From positions 93,923,235-93,987,234 of the forward strand of contig OY829326.1 of the NCBI GenBank assembly GCA_963691655.1: DNA of 64,000 bases. The letters run 5' to 3'. A program made the translations under genes and the position numbers. The DNA is from Toxonevra muliebris. Its lineage: Eukaryota > Arthropoda > Insecta > Diptera > Pallopteridae. The notes beneath the pieces are model-generated. The model was not told where the DNA came from, ran no database searches, and saw nothing but the letters and a program-made list of their open reading frames with translations. Position 1 is the first letter of the stretch; each line of letters starts with the position of its first letter. This document shows positions 21,437 to 34,266 of this stretch, one piece after another.

Positions 21437-21823
21437 TTTTGACAAGTAAGAGGAACTTTGAAAATTGGAAAAACATTTGTTTTGATACTTTTCTTTTTTT
21501 TTTTTTTTTTGCAACAGCGTTCTATTTTCATAGTTCAATTTTTAAGTGAGAATTTATAGGAAAATAATTTGCATAGTATTGCATGTACATAGGGAAAATT
21601 AGTTCTAGCTTTTTATATTATTTTTTAACTCTTCATATGTTCAAGGTATTTGCTAATAAAGAAAACAAATTTAAATATCATTATTTATACTTTTTTTATT
21701 ATAAATAAAATTTATAATTTAGTACTAAGTAATAAAAGTAGTATTTATAACCTATTACTAACTCTCTCTTTTGTACCCATTTCAAAAAATTAATCTCTAA
21801 AAAGTTCCTCTTACTTGTCAAAA
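21437..21823. repeat. Inverted repeat pair, 23-bp perfect arms
   Basis: The block GACAAGTAAGAGGAACTTT with its leading T-run (21437-21459) recurs inverted at 21801-21823, enclosing 341 bp without coding capacity. No target duplication was recognised; it may be a foldback or MITE relic. Confidence 0.6.
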
Positions 21824-22108
21824 GTTCAAAATGGCTACTTTTTACAAAAATGGATCTACCTCTAAATACTTCTCCCATGGTTTACACCCAAAAATGCACT
21901 TAAAACATTTGGGCGACAAGAACGCAAATAAGTACCAGAATAAATACCAAAAATCGAGGGATTGGTGGATTTATTATCACTAAGTGATTATTAGGGCGCT
22001 TCTGCGCCATATTAGCAATTGAAATATTGTAATCATGTAATCATTCAATTCTCGGTTGAATTTTTTCATTTGGAATGCAAAAGATTTTATTTTTCAAGCT
22101 ATGTACAG

Positions 22109-22958
22109 CAGGGATGCCAACTCATTTTTTTTCTCTCCCCGATAACCTTCGAGAAATTCCCGGATTTTCGATCGAATTCCCCGCATTGGTATAATTTCAT
22201 ATTATAACAGCGCTACACGCACTTTCCATATAAAAATTTTACATAAACGAAATTGACCTCAGTGATTGTTATTTTAAGGCGACCCTGAACTTTCTCGGTC
22301 CAAAACTTAACCAATTGTTATGGGACTGGTAGATTAATAGAAACGTACTTTCTGACTACGGAATTCTTAACATATAAGCTTAAGCCCACTTTTGGTCATC
22401 AAAGTTCTCGACAGACATGGAATTTCTTTTGACTCAAATAAAAAATGTCAAAAACTTAGTTTTGGGGAAAAAGGGTTCAAAGTCTTCTTTATGATGGCTG
22501 ACCGTAATTTGTAAGTTTACAGATTAGTCAGCAATGATAAAGAGTTATTAATCAGGAGGTGCTGGTTGAAGGCATAGCTAAGCCTTCCTGAACGGCCGAA
22601 AGGGAAGTCGAATCACCACGCGACTGTTTTGGCATGAATCTCGATGCTATAATCTGTATCTACGAAAGCACTTTGCGTTCTCTGAAATTTTTACAAAATA
22701 CTTTCGAAATAAAATACTTTCAAATAGCACACTTTTTAAAAAATCGATTTCTCCAAACCAATAAATTGCAGTATGAAATATTTCATAAGCTAAACATTTT
22801 ACATTACATACAATTTCACAAATAATATTCTACAGACTTTAATTACTAAAAGCTGAAAGACTTTAAATTCCCCGCAAAAAACATCTCATTCCCCGATTCC
22901 TCGTACCAAGTAAAATTCCCCGCAAAATCGGGGAATTCCCCTCAAGTTGGCATCGCTG
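22109..22958. mobile_element. Non-autonomous hAT element with perfect 8-bp target duplication
   Basis: Ends CAGGGATGCCAACT (left) and AGTTGGCATCGCTG (right) are inverted. ATGTACAG flanks both sides (22101-22108 and 22959-22966) with T and A at positions 2 and 7 as in hAT insertions. The sub-termini carry repeated ATTCCCCG motifs. 850 bp, no transposase frame. Confidence 0.9.
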
Positions 22959-22966
22959 ATGTACAG

Positions 22967-25900
22967 CCACAATCATAAAATTTTTTGTTAACATATCCAT
23001 AACATTTAACAGCTCCATTAAATCTCATCGAACATGCCGCAACAACACTTTTGGTTGTGTTTACATTTTGCATTGAACATCAAACATGTTTGAAGTTGAA
23101 CAAAACCAAATGTGAAAATTTCTTTATATATATTTTTTTTATTATTTGAAATTCGTTTATAATCTTTGGTTTGTGTTGCCGAAGTTTCAGTTCATTTTTT
23201 GAAGTCGATTGATCGTGGTTGTTTGTTGTGTTTGTTTTATTTCGTAGTGAATGGGTGAAACAAAAGCGATGTTAAATTTTTGAAACAGATTTATAAATAT
23301 TCAAAGTTCGCCTTCCACAAAGTTTAATTTTGTGCTCGTTATCTGCAGCGGCCTACAATTTCCGTTTCCGCTCGTTTTAATTTTGGGTGAAATATTAAAA
23401 GATATAAAGAAATTTTCTTAAAAAAAAAAAACAAACAAATTGAAAATATATTAAAAAAAAATTAAAAAATATTAAAATCAAAACAAAAAACAGTTTTAAT
23501 TTAAAATTAACAAAAACAAAAAAAATTGTGTTTAAGAAAAGTGTATTTTTTTTATTTAAAGTGTAACTTTTTTTTTAAATTTCACAAAGGATAATACTTA
23601 TTGAACTCATCATTTAAAGGTTGGCTAAAAAATTTTTTGTAAATATAAATTAATATTAATTTTTATTTATTTTCTTTGTAAATGGTTCAAGTTTAATTGC
23701 AACAAAAGCAGCAACAACACTCGCAATTGCTATGACTAAAACTCTTTGTGAATTAATCATAATTGCTATGTTCTGAATTATCAGGAAATTAATGACTTAA
23801 TAAGCAAAATAAATAAATACATTTGCCAGTTGCCTTCACTTGATATCAAAATTTTTAGGTCGTTGTTTTTCTTCTTTTTTGTTGTTGTTAAATGAACAAT
23901 TAAAGTTTTACTGCTAAAAATTTCATAGAAAATTATTTGGCTCTCTTTTCTTTGGGCAATCTCTAATAATTTTTAGTTTTTTTTGCGCTTGCGTACATTT
24001 TAAGCATAAATATTTATTTATTTTCAAGTTTGTAATAAATACATTATTTTTGAATTACACGAATTTGGTTTGTTGTTGTATTCTATAATGTTGACAACCG
24101 AAGAGTCACGGATTTGTTGGTGGTTATCATAAAAATTTCGACGAAGTACCGTTATTTCAATGTCAATAGAAGAAAATGTAATTAGGGTGATTCCGACTGT
24201 ATTGCATATTTAGTAACGACGTTTCAGCTCTTCCATCAGATTGGAAATTAAAAAAGTGATAAAGTGATGATTACTACGACAGTTTTAAGTTCTTCTCTAA
24301 GTAACCGCTTGCACAGGCAAAACCTTGATAGAGTTTCAAGTGCCGGTCTTTTGTTACTCTTCTCAACTGATAGTTCTTTTTGGGGTCGTGCTAAAAATTC
24401 TTACTAACAAAAAACTAAAATGAGGTGGGATAGTAATAAATGGTAAAAATGTTAAAAATTTCATAAGCAAATCACTATTTTTTTAGAATGATAGAAAATA
24501 TAAAACCTTAATTAAGGGGCTGGAAAAGAACCAGACTACAAATTTGTCTTCGGCATCATAATCAATTTAGTACACTTCATGACGAAAACAAATTTTTACA
24601 AAATTTGTTCTGATGTACGTTAGAGTGGATAAATTTTACGTAAAATTGTATGTAAAAGTATCTTCCCTGTAACCCAAACACACAAAAATGCTGATTTTGG
24701 CAATTTTCTAAATATAAAGAATTTTTACCAATTTTTCTATTAGCTTTAAACAATAAATTTTGAACAAGCTTTGCGATCGATTAGATGTTTCAAAGCGAGA
24801 AGCGCATATGGTATATGTATGTAGTTTTGTATGGGATTTTATATACTAGATAAAGCAACATATCAAAGAAGAAAATCGAATTGGAGCAAATTAAAAAATT
24901 TTTGAAATGTGAATGAATGGACTTCAATAGAAAATTATGGCGAGTGTCCGATAAATATGCCTATCGATTTTATAGATGGTTGTAAATAGTGAAAATCAGC
25001 ATTTTTGCTTTGCTCTGAAACCCTGATAGGAAATCGTAATAAAAAAGTTCTGCCAATAAATTTGGGTCCAGCAGACATCTCCAACTTGGTTGTTTCTACA
25101 GCCTAAACTTCAAAAGCCTGTGCAAATTAAAAATCCTTAAAAAACGCTGTAAGAAACATTTTGTGTTTTTTTTTGTAGATTAGATTTACTCTCCCAGATT
25201 ATTTCAATGCAAAACTGAGTAAAAAAATGAAGGTACTGACATTTTAAACTCGTTTCAAAGTACTCAATCAGTGCAAAAACATTAAGGATATTCACTATTT
25301 CGTGTTTTCTCTCCTACGTTGTAAATCCTCTCTAGTAATCGTATGTAATGAACAAAATGGAGAATTATGGACATCCAATTTAATTGTAAAAACTATAAAA
25401 ATTGTTGTAAAAACTAAAAAAACTATAATTTTTATGAAAAATATTATTTAAATCAAAACTTGAAAAGACAAAAAATAAGTACAATTTTTAAAATTTTTTT
25501 TTTTTGCTCTTATGAATAGTTACAATTTAGTTCAAATTAAATACGTGTTATGCATTTCGTTACCACTCTCTAAACTATGAGAAAATTTTTCTCGAGACCG
25601 TAAGCAAAGAAGTCCGAGGAATTGGGTGTTCCATGCCAGTTTTTGCTCACATATTGTGACGTTTACTCTTGAAATTATAATAAATGTTTCTTAATAGGAT
25701 GTTAGAATTTTTGTGAAACCTAATAGTCGCGTTTCTAAGAGCAAAAATCTCGTGACTGCAGCGACTTAACCCATTTCGCTCTTCTGTTCGATTTTTCTAA
25801 CAGTAAAAATCACCTAAAAGATGGAATACTAAGTAAATTTTAAAATGGATGTTAAGCCTCATCTTTCAGCAAAAGAAATGAAGATGACCAACCTCCTCTT

Positions 25901-28900
25901 TCTTGATACTAAGGGTATATTTCTGCAACCCTAATTCTTACGCACATTTTGAATTAATTGCACATATATGTAACTATTTTATAAAATATAAAACAGATGT
26001 GTAAACTTGACTGTTCGAAATTTCGAACGTTGGCACCTATCCTATAGTTCACATTTCTTGTCTTACATATATTTAGTGAAAGGACGCTTCATTATTTTGT
26101 TCTCCTTTTATTAAGTGTTTTTACCTTTTATAATCAATTTTTTGCAATAAAAGATCAACATTCCATTTGTAATACAAAATAATTATGAATTTCGTGTTTT
26201 TTGTATGATTTATATAATCAGAAACTCCGAGGGAAAACATCGTCATTGTCAACATCCAAAAAATCCAAATGTTCCACTTGCATACAAATTTATCAATTTC
26301 CAACAGGCACAGGAACAAAACAAAGAGTCAGAAAATCTGACCAGATTTTTGAGATCAGCGGGGCATAATTACCCACAAAAAAATAATAAAATTTTGATCT
26401 CGGATCGAAATCGGTTAAAAGAGCGGAAACTAAACTATTGGAAATAATGGCGTCCATATAGCATGATTTGTACTGGCAGTTGTGGTGATTATAAAATCAG
26501 AACTATGAATTTCTGAAAAACTCTCGCAAGAGGCAAAATGAGAAAATAGGTCGGTCATGCACACCACAACAATTCACTCTTGGGCTAAGATCTGAGCGTC
26601 AAATTCTGTGTTAATTCAGCTTTATCAGGAAAGTTAGACTACCCCTTAAGCCGTTCAACCAATCATCCTCCTCCTAAAATGATTTTGTTACTTTAAAATT
26701 ATTGAATTACTTCATTAAAAAAAGATATTTAATAAACTTCAAGTTTATTTGCAAGAACAAATCAAATGAAAGGTGGAATTACAATATGAAAAGTGTAATT
26801 CAATTGTATTGCTTATGAGGAGAGAGTCATTAAAAGAGCAAGTGAGAGCAAAGAGAGGTATGCAGCTAAGGATGACAACAACAATAACAACAGAAATACA
26901 TATTTTCTCCAGCATGCGTGCGCACTTGCGTTATTATTATTTTTGCAATTCTGACAGTTGTTGTTGCTGTCAAACAATCAGCTGTTGTGTTTATTTTGTA
27001 GAGATTTTCCAATAACACTGTTATTATTGTTGCTGGCGATAATGATGGTAGGTAGTTCTTGTATGTATATACATACATACCTATGTATATATGTACATAC
27101 ATATGCATATGTATGTATTTTCCTTGGATTGTTGTTACTGTCTGTCGGTTTGTCTGCTGCATGAAAATCTACACAGAAAATCATATGCTTTTCAATGTTT
27201 TCACACGGGAGTTTGCAATTTTCTCCGTTGCGGTAAAGACGTCATCTTAATATAGCGCCGTGGTCTTTTAGTGGAATTTCCGTTTTCCTTCTTCCGAATT
27301 AGGGATCAAAAAAAAAAAAAAAAAATTAATGGTATTTTTCTTTCACTCTAGTATTTAGGGTTGAAACCATTGATTTTAAAAATATAATAAAGTGTGTGGT
27401 TTATTCTATGTCTCTAAGTGTAAGTGGATGCGATTAAGAAAAAGATTTTTATTACAAGTCAAAGTGTGTAAAAAATAAATAAATGAAAACAAATAAATAA
27501 TAAAATTATTTTAATTACACTATGGCTATTTTTGAAAATATATATAATTGTTAGTGTTGTGTGAACCATCCCAAGTTCATAAGTATATTAAATAGAAACA
27601 TAAAAGGAAAGAAAAACTAAAAATGTGATAATAATCGTCATGAACGATTCATATGATTTTGCTTATCGCTAAACGACTTGGCTGAGTTTTTTTTTTTTTA
27701 ATTTTTGTATTTTTTTTTTCAATATACTAGTATTTGTAATAATTGGGAAAATACGGGCTGCACTGTATGCCGGCCTATGTGGCGTTATCGCCACACAAAA
27801 ATAAAAACATACATACGAGAATATGAAAAACAGTAACAAATATTATTATTATTATTGGTGATATGTGAATTATTGAAAGTGTATAGCACGAGTATGTATG
27901 TTGTTGATGCAATATTAATAAAATCGAAAGTTATGTTACTTGCTTCAGGGTTGACTTCAATGAATTTTTGAATATAAATGATGAAGATTTAGTAAATTTT
28001 AATGAACAAAAAAAATAATTGAAAAAAACCATAACATTATAATTGTGTGCAGTGTGTAATATTAAAGAATTTATTATAAAAAAACTGTGCTGAATGTGAG
28101 TAAAATTTCGATAAAGAAATATTTTCATTAATTTAACTATGTAGGTAACTTTTTGTGGTATTAAACTGGCAATCAGACATTTTCATTTACTTATTGCTGT
28201 AAGCAACAATTTTTAATTGAGAAAGAGAGAAAGAGAAGGACTATCATACTTACTAACTTTATAAGTAATAACTGAAAACTTTATTTGATTTATCTAAAAT
28301 GCTTTAAAATTTAATAATGCTTGATATTTGTAAGCAGAAATTCTTTATTATTATTTTTATTCCATTTTTGACACAAACTCAAATTATTAAAAATTTCTTT
28401 CAAAAGTTTGAAACTGAATTAAATTGGCAAAAAAATTCTTTTTCAATATTATTTCTTCGTACCATACCACATATTAATATACTTACATTGTGTTAACTTG
28501 AATGAGTCACACTTAACTTGATAGAGGAGACTCCATGACGGCATCCAAATCACCAAAATACATAACTCAAACTATAAATTTTCATTTTTCTTTTTATATT
28601 GTACAATATGCAAAAATATTTCAATAGAAAACCTTAACGCTAACAATTTCTTATACGTTCTTTTTTATATTTTTATTCGGATCCTACATGAGACTTCTTA
28701 AAAGTTTTATTCTGTTATTAAGCAATACAGTTGTTTTTAATAGTACTTTTTTAACATTTATGTAGGTATTTTAGCCCAAGTTAACGCCTTTATTTATTAG
28801 TGCATTTAATCTAGTTTGTTCGATATATGTATCTGTCTGTCTCTAGTTACTCACTTACAACAAATTTGTAATAATTGTAAGTGTTTGTTTAATATGGGTT

Positions 28901-31138
28901 GTTGTTTTTGTGTGTTTGTTTTATTTGTCGTTCATTACTTCTTCAATTTTACTGTTTTTGTTTATGATGTCATTTTTTAAAAATAGTCTTAAAACTTTTA
29001 AACAACTATGAAGCAGCACAAACAAAAAAAGAAAAAAATAGGTACTTGTATTTTAACAGAATTTGGTATTGAAGTTGTTGATTAATAATGTAATTAACGA
29101 TTGAACAACTGCGTTTTTAATTGGCTAAAATATTGTCGTAGCCATATGTTGAAAAACATATATTTTTTTCTTAGTAATTAAATTGTTAAAAATATTATCT
29201 ATGTATATGTATTACAAGAACCATTAAAAAACTAATTTAAAGTTATATTTGGAAAAACACATTTTAATTTCGAAAAAAAAGAAAAATATAAATTTAATGT
29301 TTTCTGAAAATATTACGCAATAATCTTAGACATAAATTTTTTAATACAAATTTATTTTTTAATTATTTCTTTGCTCCATATGACAAGTTTTAAAGATTTT
29401 TAAATTGTTTTTTTTTTTTTACAAACATAAAAATTTGTTACAGTCATTGATCAACACATGAAGGGTCGTCCATTGAGACGACCATTCAGTTTATGACCAA
29501 TTTTATTCACTAATTTTTTTAATATTTCACGTCATCTATTTGAAAATCCCAAATTCACAGCTGCTTCCACCTTAAAAAAACTGAAAACTTTATATTTTAA
29601 GAATCTCTTTGATTCTATTATTTTCTTTAAGCATTGGTCACAATAATTAAAGTTTTCCTTTGAGAGAGACCAAAAATACACTCTCTATACTCTACTCCGT
29701 GTGTTACTCATACATGTTGTTAAAATTAGAATTCGCGTGTTTATTTCCCTTTGTAGTGAAGAATGAATGAATGTCTTGTGAAATTTGTCTCTAAGGTGCT
29801 TAGGAAGAACTCCTACCAAGAAGAGATTTCAGTTGAGTCATTTAGAAATAAACATATCTATGCACATGTGTCATATGAGCTTCCTTTCGAACATAACAAA
29901 ACTTAAGTGATTACCCATCGCTTGAAATTGCAAGTCTGTAATAATAAATCATCAAAAAAAAAAAAAAGAACAACAATTTCAATGATTGTGTGTTTTTTTT
30001 TATTGATTTTTCACTAATTTTAGTTAAATTAGTACCAAAAAAGGAGGAAAATATATCGAAATAAAAAAATATACATATGTTTGAATACAGTGACTCACAG
30101 CTCAATTGATGCAGTTCATTTTTATTGTAAAAATTATAAGGATTTTGTAATTCGATTTTTTTAGATGAAACATAAAAGATATTATTAAAAACTAATAAAT
30201 AATAAAACAATGAAACAAAAATTATCATATGTAAATGTCCACAGGAAATTTTCTGATTTTCTTTTTTTAAAATAAAATCTGGTCTGTGAAAAGTATCGAA
30301 AAAAAGCAATCAATACATTCAAATTTTAAGGTTTCTTTAGTTAAAAAATTTACATAAATATTAAATTAATTTTCACTCCAAAATAATTACAAGTTTTGAG
30401 TTTTGTCGCTTCTCTTGTCACAACTTTGACATTATTTACTTTTTAAAATTCATGTGTGTATTTTGATTATTGGCTCGTTGTAAAGTCAGGCAAAATCATC
30501 ACCGGGACATTGTGTCTCTTCTCCAAACACTTCTTGATATAAATTTTTAAATTAATCATTCCGTCTGTGATGGCAGGCTAAGGAACAGCACGCCCAGAGT
30601 GGTTTGAATTCTTTGTGTACACCCTTATCATATCTTTCTCCATTTTTAAATTAACTGCACCAAATTCCCTTCAACACATTTGGCACCGTTGAGAAATATC
30701 TAAAATTTCAATGAATTTTTCTAAAATAAATTTTTTTAGCTAAGCTTCGCACCTCTTTTTTTTATTTTCAATCGACAAATGTGAATTCCATTTTACTATG
30801 GAATATTAACAGTTAGCTCAGCATGCCAAATTATGAGCTGCTCGCAATCGATTTTAACCACATTTGTGGTCTCTATTTCACCCAGATATGTTTCTATTTT
30901 GGTTGAATATATTCTCATTTAATTAAGGACATATAGGGCATTCGGCATATCTGGATTAAGCACGCTTCAGATCTGTGTAATTCCCTTCTCCGTTTTTTGA
31001 TACTAGTTTCAATAGTGACGCATTGTGTAATGGAGAAAAATGCGGAAATTAAATATCCAAGAATCACACTAGTTCCAAACCCTTTTTAGGAATATAAATT
31101 TACATCAATAAATATGAATTATCCATAGAATATTAAGG
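22967..31138. other. Gene-poor AT-rich interval
   Basis: No coding exon recognised over 8 kb. The part at 22990-23640 resembles a fly 5' UTR or promoter stretch (TTTCAGTTC initiator-like motif near 23187, then long A-rich sequence), but I cannot link it to a gene. A hairpin TGTGGCG-TTAT-CGCCACA lies at 27778-27795. A block around 26940-27260 with CAGCTG and GACGTCA motifs could be regulatory. The rest is low-complexity. Confidence 0.4.
27059..27125. repeat. CATA/TATG microsatellite
   Basis: Degenerate (CATA)n and (TATG)n tracts with ATATATG. Similar short tracts occur near 43114-43130, 46060-46110, 56380-56397 and 62247-62262, and ATC tracts near 51443-51464 and 55660-55675. Confidence 0.8.
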
Positions 31139-31342
31139 TTCGCCTGTGAGGCGCAACGAATTCTATTTCTCAAGCAGAAGATATACCATGTGTTTCTTTT
31201 AAAAGTGGATTATTTTTGTTAAAAATATAATATAAATTTAATTGATTTTATTTTTTAATTATACAAGCTTTTTTTGAATAAATTGAAGGGTTTAAAAAGA
31301 TAAATTTTTTTTTTTTTTTTACAAAGGCGCCTCACAGGCGAA
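31139..31342. mobile_element. 204-bp MITE with perfect 16-bp TIRs
   Basis: TTCGCCTGTGAGGCGC at 31139-31154 and its exact inverse GCGCCTCACAGGCGAA at 31327-31342, with an AT-rich interior. The TIR is itself partly palindromic (GCCTGTGAGGC). The flanks (TATTAAGG, TATTAGTA) are only partly alike, so the target duplication is uncertain. Confidence 0.75.
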
Positions 31343-31559
31343 TATTAGTATTAAAGAACAATAAATTTACTTTAGCCTTCTAAGGTTAAGAAGATAATAA
31401 AAGGTTAGTTGAACATATTACTGGACTCACATCCCTAAAAATTGGCAATCAAAACTATGGTTTGGGGCTAAAATATAGGGTTTGAATATCCTGTTACTCG
31501 GGTATTTGGAATTGAAATTCATTGTTTGTTTTATTTAAATAAAATTTTGTTAGTCAAAT

Positions 31560-31960
31560 ATTTTTAAAAGGAACTTATTGCACCTGTGACGCAAATACAC
31601 GGTGATCTCTGTTCTCTGCACCGAAGATAGTTTAGAGGGACAAGACTTTTCTTAAGTGCTGTCTACTAAACTAACGCACGATATGTTAGTATAGGGCGGA
31701 CGACTGCCGTGTGCATCCAAAGCACCATCTTAGAATGAAATCCCCACTTATTATTAAAGGTTGTTTAGCAAGCATAAAAAGCCGAGCAGCCATTTTTTAC
31801 CCGTTTTTCAATATTTTTTTCCCAACTTAATTTGCAATCCAAAATTACTCTTAGAAACTTGGCGATTGAGAAAAGTGAAAGTTGATGGCTACTTAAAAGA
31901 GGGAGATTGAAATTCGGTATCTTGGTTATACGGGACACTGAGTGATTGGCTCGCATGCAG
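31560..31960 (-). pseudogene. LINE reverse transcriptase C-terminal relic (Jockey/R1-like)
   Basis: Reading on the minus strand: IPNFNLPLLSS, then AKFLRVILDCKLSWEKNIEK and VKNGCSAFYAC. After a frame change comes NNKWGFHSKMVLWMHTAVVR and PILTY..LVWWTAL. This is the conserved region downstream of the YADD motif in Jockey-group LINEs (YLGV.LD.KL.W..HI, TAVVRP.L.YG..VWW). Several stops; 5' and 3' parts are missing. Confidence 0.75.
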
Positions 31961-32465
31961 CGCTAATGGATCTCACTCATAATGATTTCTACCATAGTTG
32001 TCATGACATCGATCTTCCTGTGTAGCTGCCCAACTTTAGCAAAATATAGGCTCAAAACCTTTGCCAAACCTTTCCTATGCAGTATAAGAAAGGCTGCTAA
32101 TGTCAACCTCAGCATTCAGTTGAAGTTTTGAGATTTGCCTAAATGGTTTGTGAAGACCTAACACACTGTAATAGCTAGAAAGCTTTGCTTTGACTTAAGC
32201 ATCGAGATAATAGTATCAAAAAAGCGTTATTCGGGTAATCGGGGGAGCAACCATTCAAACTAACCTAGTTTATCGGGCTGGTGCGAATCTTGTGTCTGGG
32301 ATACCGATCTGTATTGGATATCCAAATCTACCAAGGTCTAAAAATTTAAATATAAGTACTGGTTGAAAATATGATTTTTTTACTTCCATCAGCCTTCTAC
32401 CTATATATCACCGGGTTTCCTATTGACCATTGCGTCGAGACCATCATCGCCATCAAAGCTATTGT

Positions 32466-34266
32466 AAATTATTATTATTATTAATAGGACATGTTCATAA
32501 TAGTTATACAAAGTAATATAAATTTATGATGCTGTAAAGCAATTTTACAAAGAGTCGCCAATTATTTCTGTTACGCGCTGTTGCTCTTAATTCGCTAAAT
32601 GTTCTGCCTGTTTCGCTCGTAACTGTTCTCCTCCATGTCAATCTGGGATGTCCACGGTTTCTTCTTCCTTGCGGGTTCCCTTCCATCCCAGCATGTGCTA
32701 TCTCACTTATAGATTTGCGAAGCGTATCTCCTAGCCATCCATATTTCTTATTCATGATGTCACTTTGAATAGGATGTTGCTGTGTTTTACTCCACAAACA
32801 TTCGTTACTAATAGTCCTTGGCCACCAAATTCTTAAGATCTGCCGAAGACATCTGTTAACGAATGTCTGAAGTTTGTGTAACACTGCAGCAGATAGAAAG
32901 CAAGATTCGCAGCCATATAACTACACACGCGCATTGAAAATTTTGATTTTTGTAGCAACTTGTATTCCGTTAGCTCTCCAAACACTTTTAAGACTAGCAT
33001 ACGCGCATCTTGCCTTCTTCAATCTGTTATTAACGTCAGCTACTGTACCACCATTAATCGAAACAATACTGCCTAAATATTCAAATTGCTTTACAGCATT
33101 GATTCTCAAGGATTTAGTTTTAGAGATGTTATTTTTTAGTCCCACTTTCTCGCATCCAAAGCCCACCTTCGTAATTTGTGACTGCATGTCGCTGTGTCTA
33201 TTCTATATGAAAACCACGTCATCAGCATATTCTAAGTCTCCCAACTTATTATAAAGACCCCAGTTGATTCCATTTTTCTGCAGATCGAGCGATTCGAGGA
33301 CGACGTCCAGCGAAGTAATAAAGAGAAGAGGTGAGAGTGTGCATCCTTGCCTGACGCCGCTTGTAGATGGAAATGCATCACTAAGGACACCCCTGTGCAG
33401 TACCTTGCAGGTAGCCCGCTCGTAACTGCTTTTTATTATACGGACAATTTTTTCCGGGATTCCTCTAGAGGCAAGAGCATTCCATGTATGTTCACGGTTC
33501 AACGCATCAAAAGCTTTCTCAATGTCCACGAAGGTGAGATATAAATTTGCATTCAACTCAACAGATTGCTCAATTAGAATACGGATGGAACTTATATGAT
33601 CAATACAAGACCTACCGGGTCGAAACCCGGCTTGATTAGGTCGAATTAAGTAATTAAAAGGCTCAGGAAAGCGTCCCAAAATTATTTTCGTAAATATTTT
33701 ATTGACCTCTGGTAATAGGAAAATGCCTCTCCAATTTCAGCATTTTTTTTTCTTTTCGCCTTTTTTTTGGTATTTTTACGATGACTGACGCATTCCGAAC
33801 GCCATACTTCCAAAAATAATGGATGTAGTTTTTCTGCCGTTAAATCAGGAAAATGTTTGAAGCATTCAACTGGAAGTTCATCGCATCCAGGGGCTTTACC
33901 TGATTTTAATGATAGTATTGCCGCCCGAATCTCTGCAATACTAGGCGGATCACATTCAATTGACCTATTAGGATTGCGTCTTCTCAAAATAGGAAGCTGC
34001 ACAGTATCTCCAGAGTGCAATATATTCAGAGTTCTGTCAAAATATCGCTTCCGCACAGCAAGTTGCTCGTCATTACCTGTAATAAGGCGCCCGTTCTCAT
34101 TTTCTATAGGTGTGCAGGAGAAATTATTGTTGTTTTCACTTATTTCTCTGGTTAATTTAAAGAGCTCCTTCAGGTCACACTTATCGGCTGCTTTTTGTGC
34201 CGCGTTACATAGATTATCGAAGTGTTTTTGTTTGTCATACTTGACTTGTCGTTTGTAACAACTCAT
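32466..34266 (-). mobile_element. 5'-truncated RTE-like LINE with decayed reverse transcriptase
   Basis: The reverse transcriptase is readable in pieces. 33682-34266 has EIRAAILSLKSGKAPGCDELP. 33203-33720 has KIFTKIILGRF, QAGFRPGRSC, FVDIEKAFDALNRE, GVRQGCTLSPLLF and the catalytic YADDVVFI. 32921-33187 has NAVKQFEYLGSIVS. 32504-32884 has LRQILRIWW.. and the C-terminal WLGDTLRK..NPQGRRNRGHPRLTWRR typical of RTE/BovB-type LINEs. A frameshift near 33720-33750 and breaks near 33190 and 32900 make it inactive. The endonuclease domain is absent. An (AAT)n tail at about 32466-32484 marks the 3' end, as in RTE elements. Confidence 0.85.

Noticed and set aside
26866..27184. Several overlapping frames rich in Tyr, Ile, Cys and Met
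   Set aside because: They are translations of the CATA/TATG microsatellite and have no splice or family signature.
29911..30309. 132-codon minus-strand frame (Phe/Tyr/Ile/Lys-rich)
   Set aside because: Low-complexity AT-rich DNA; no similarity, no flanking exon signals.
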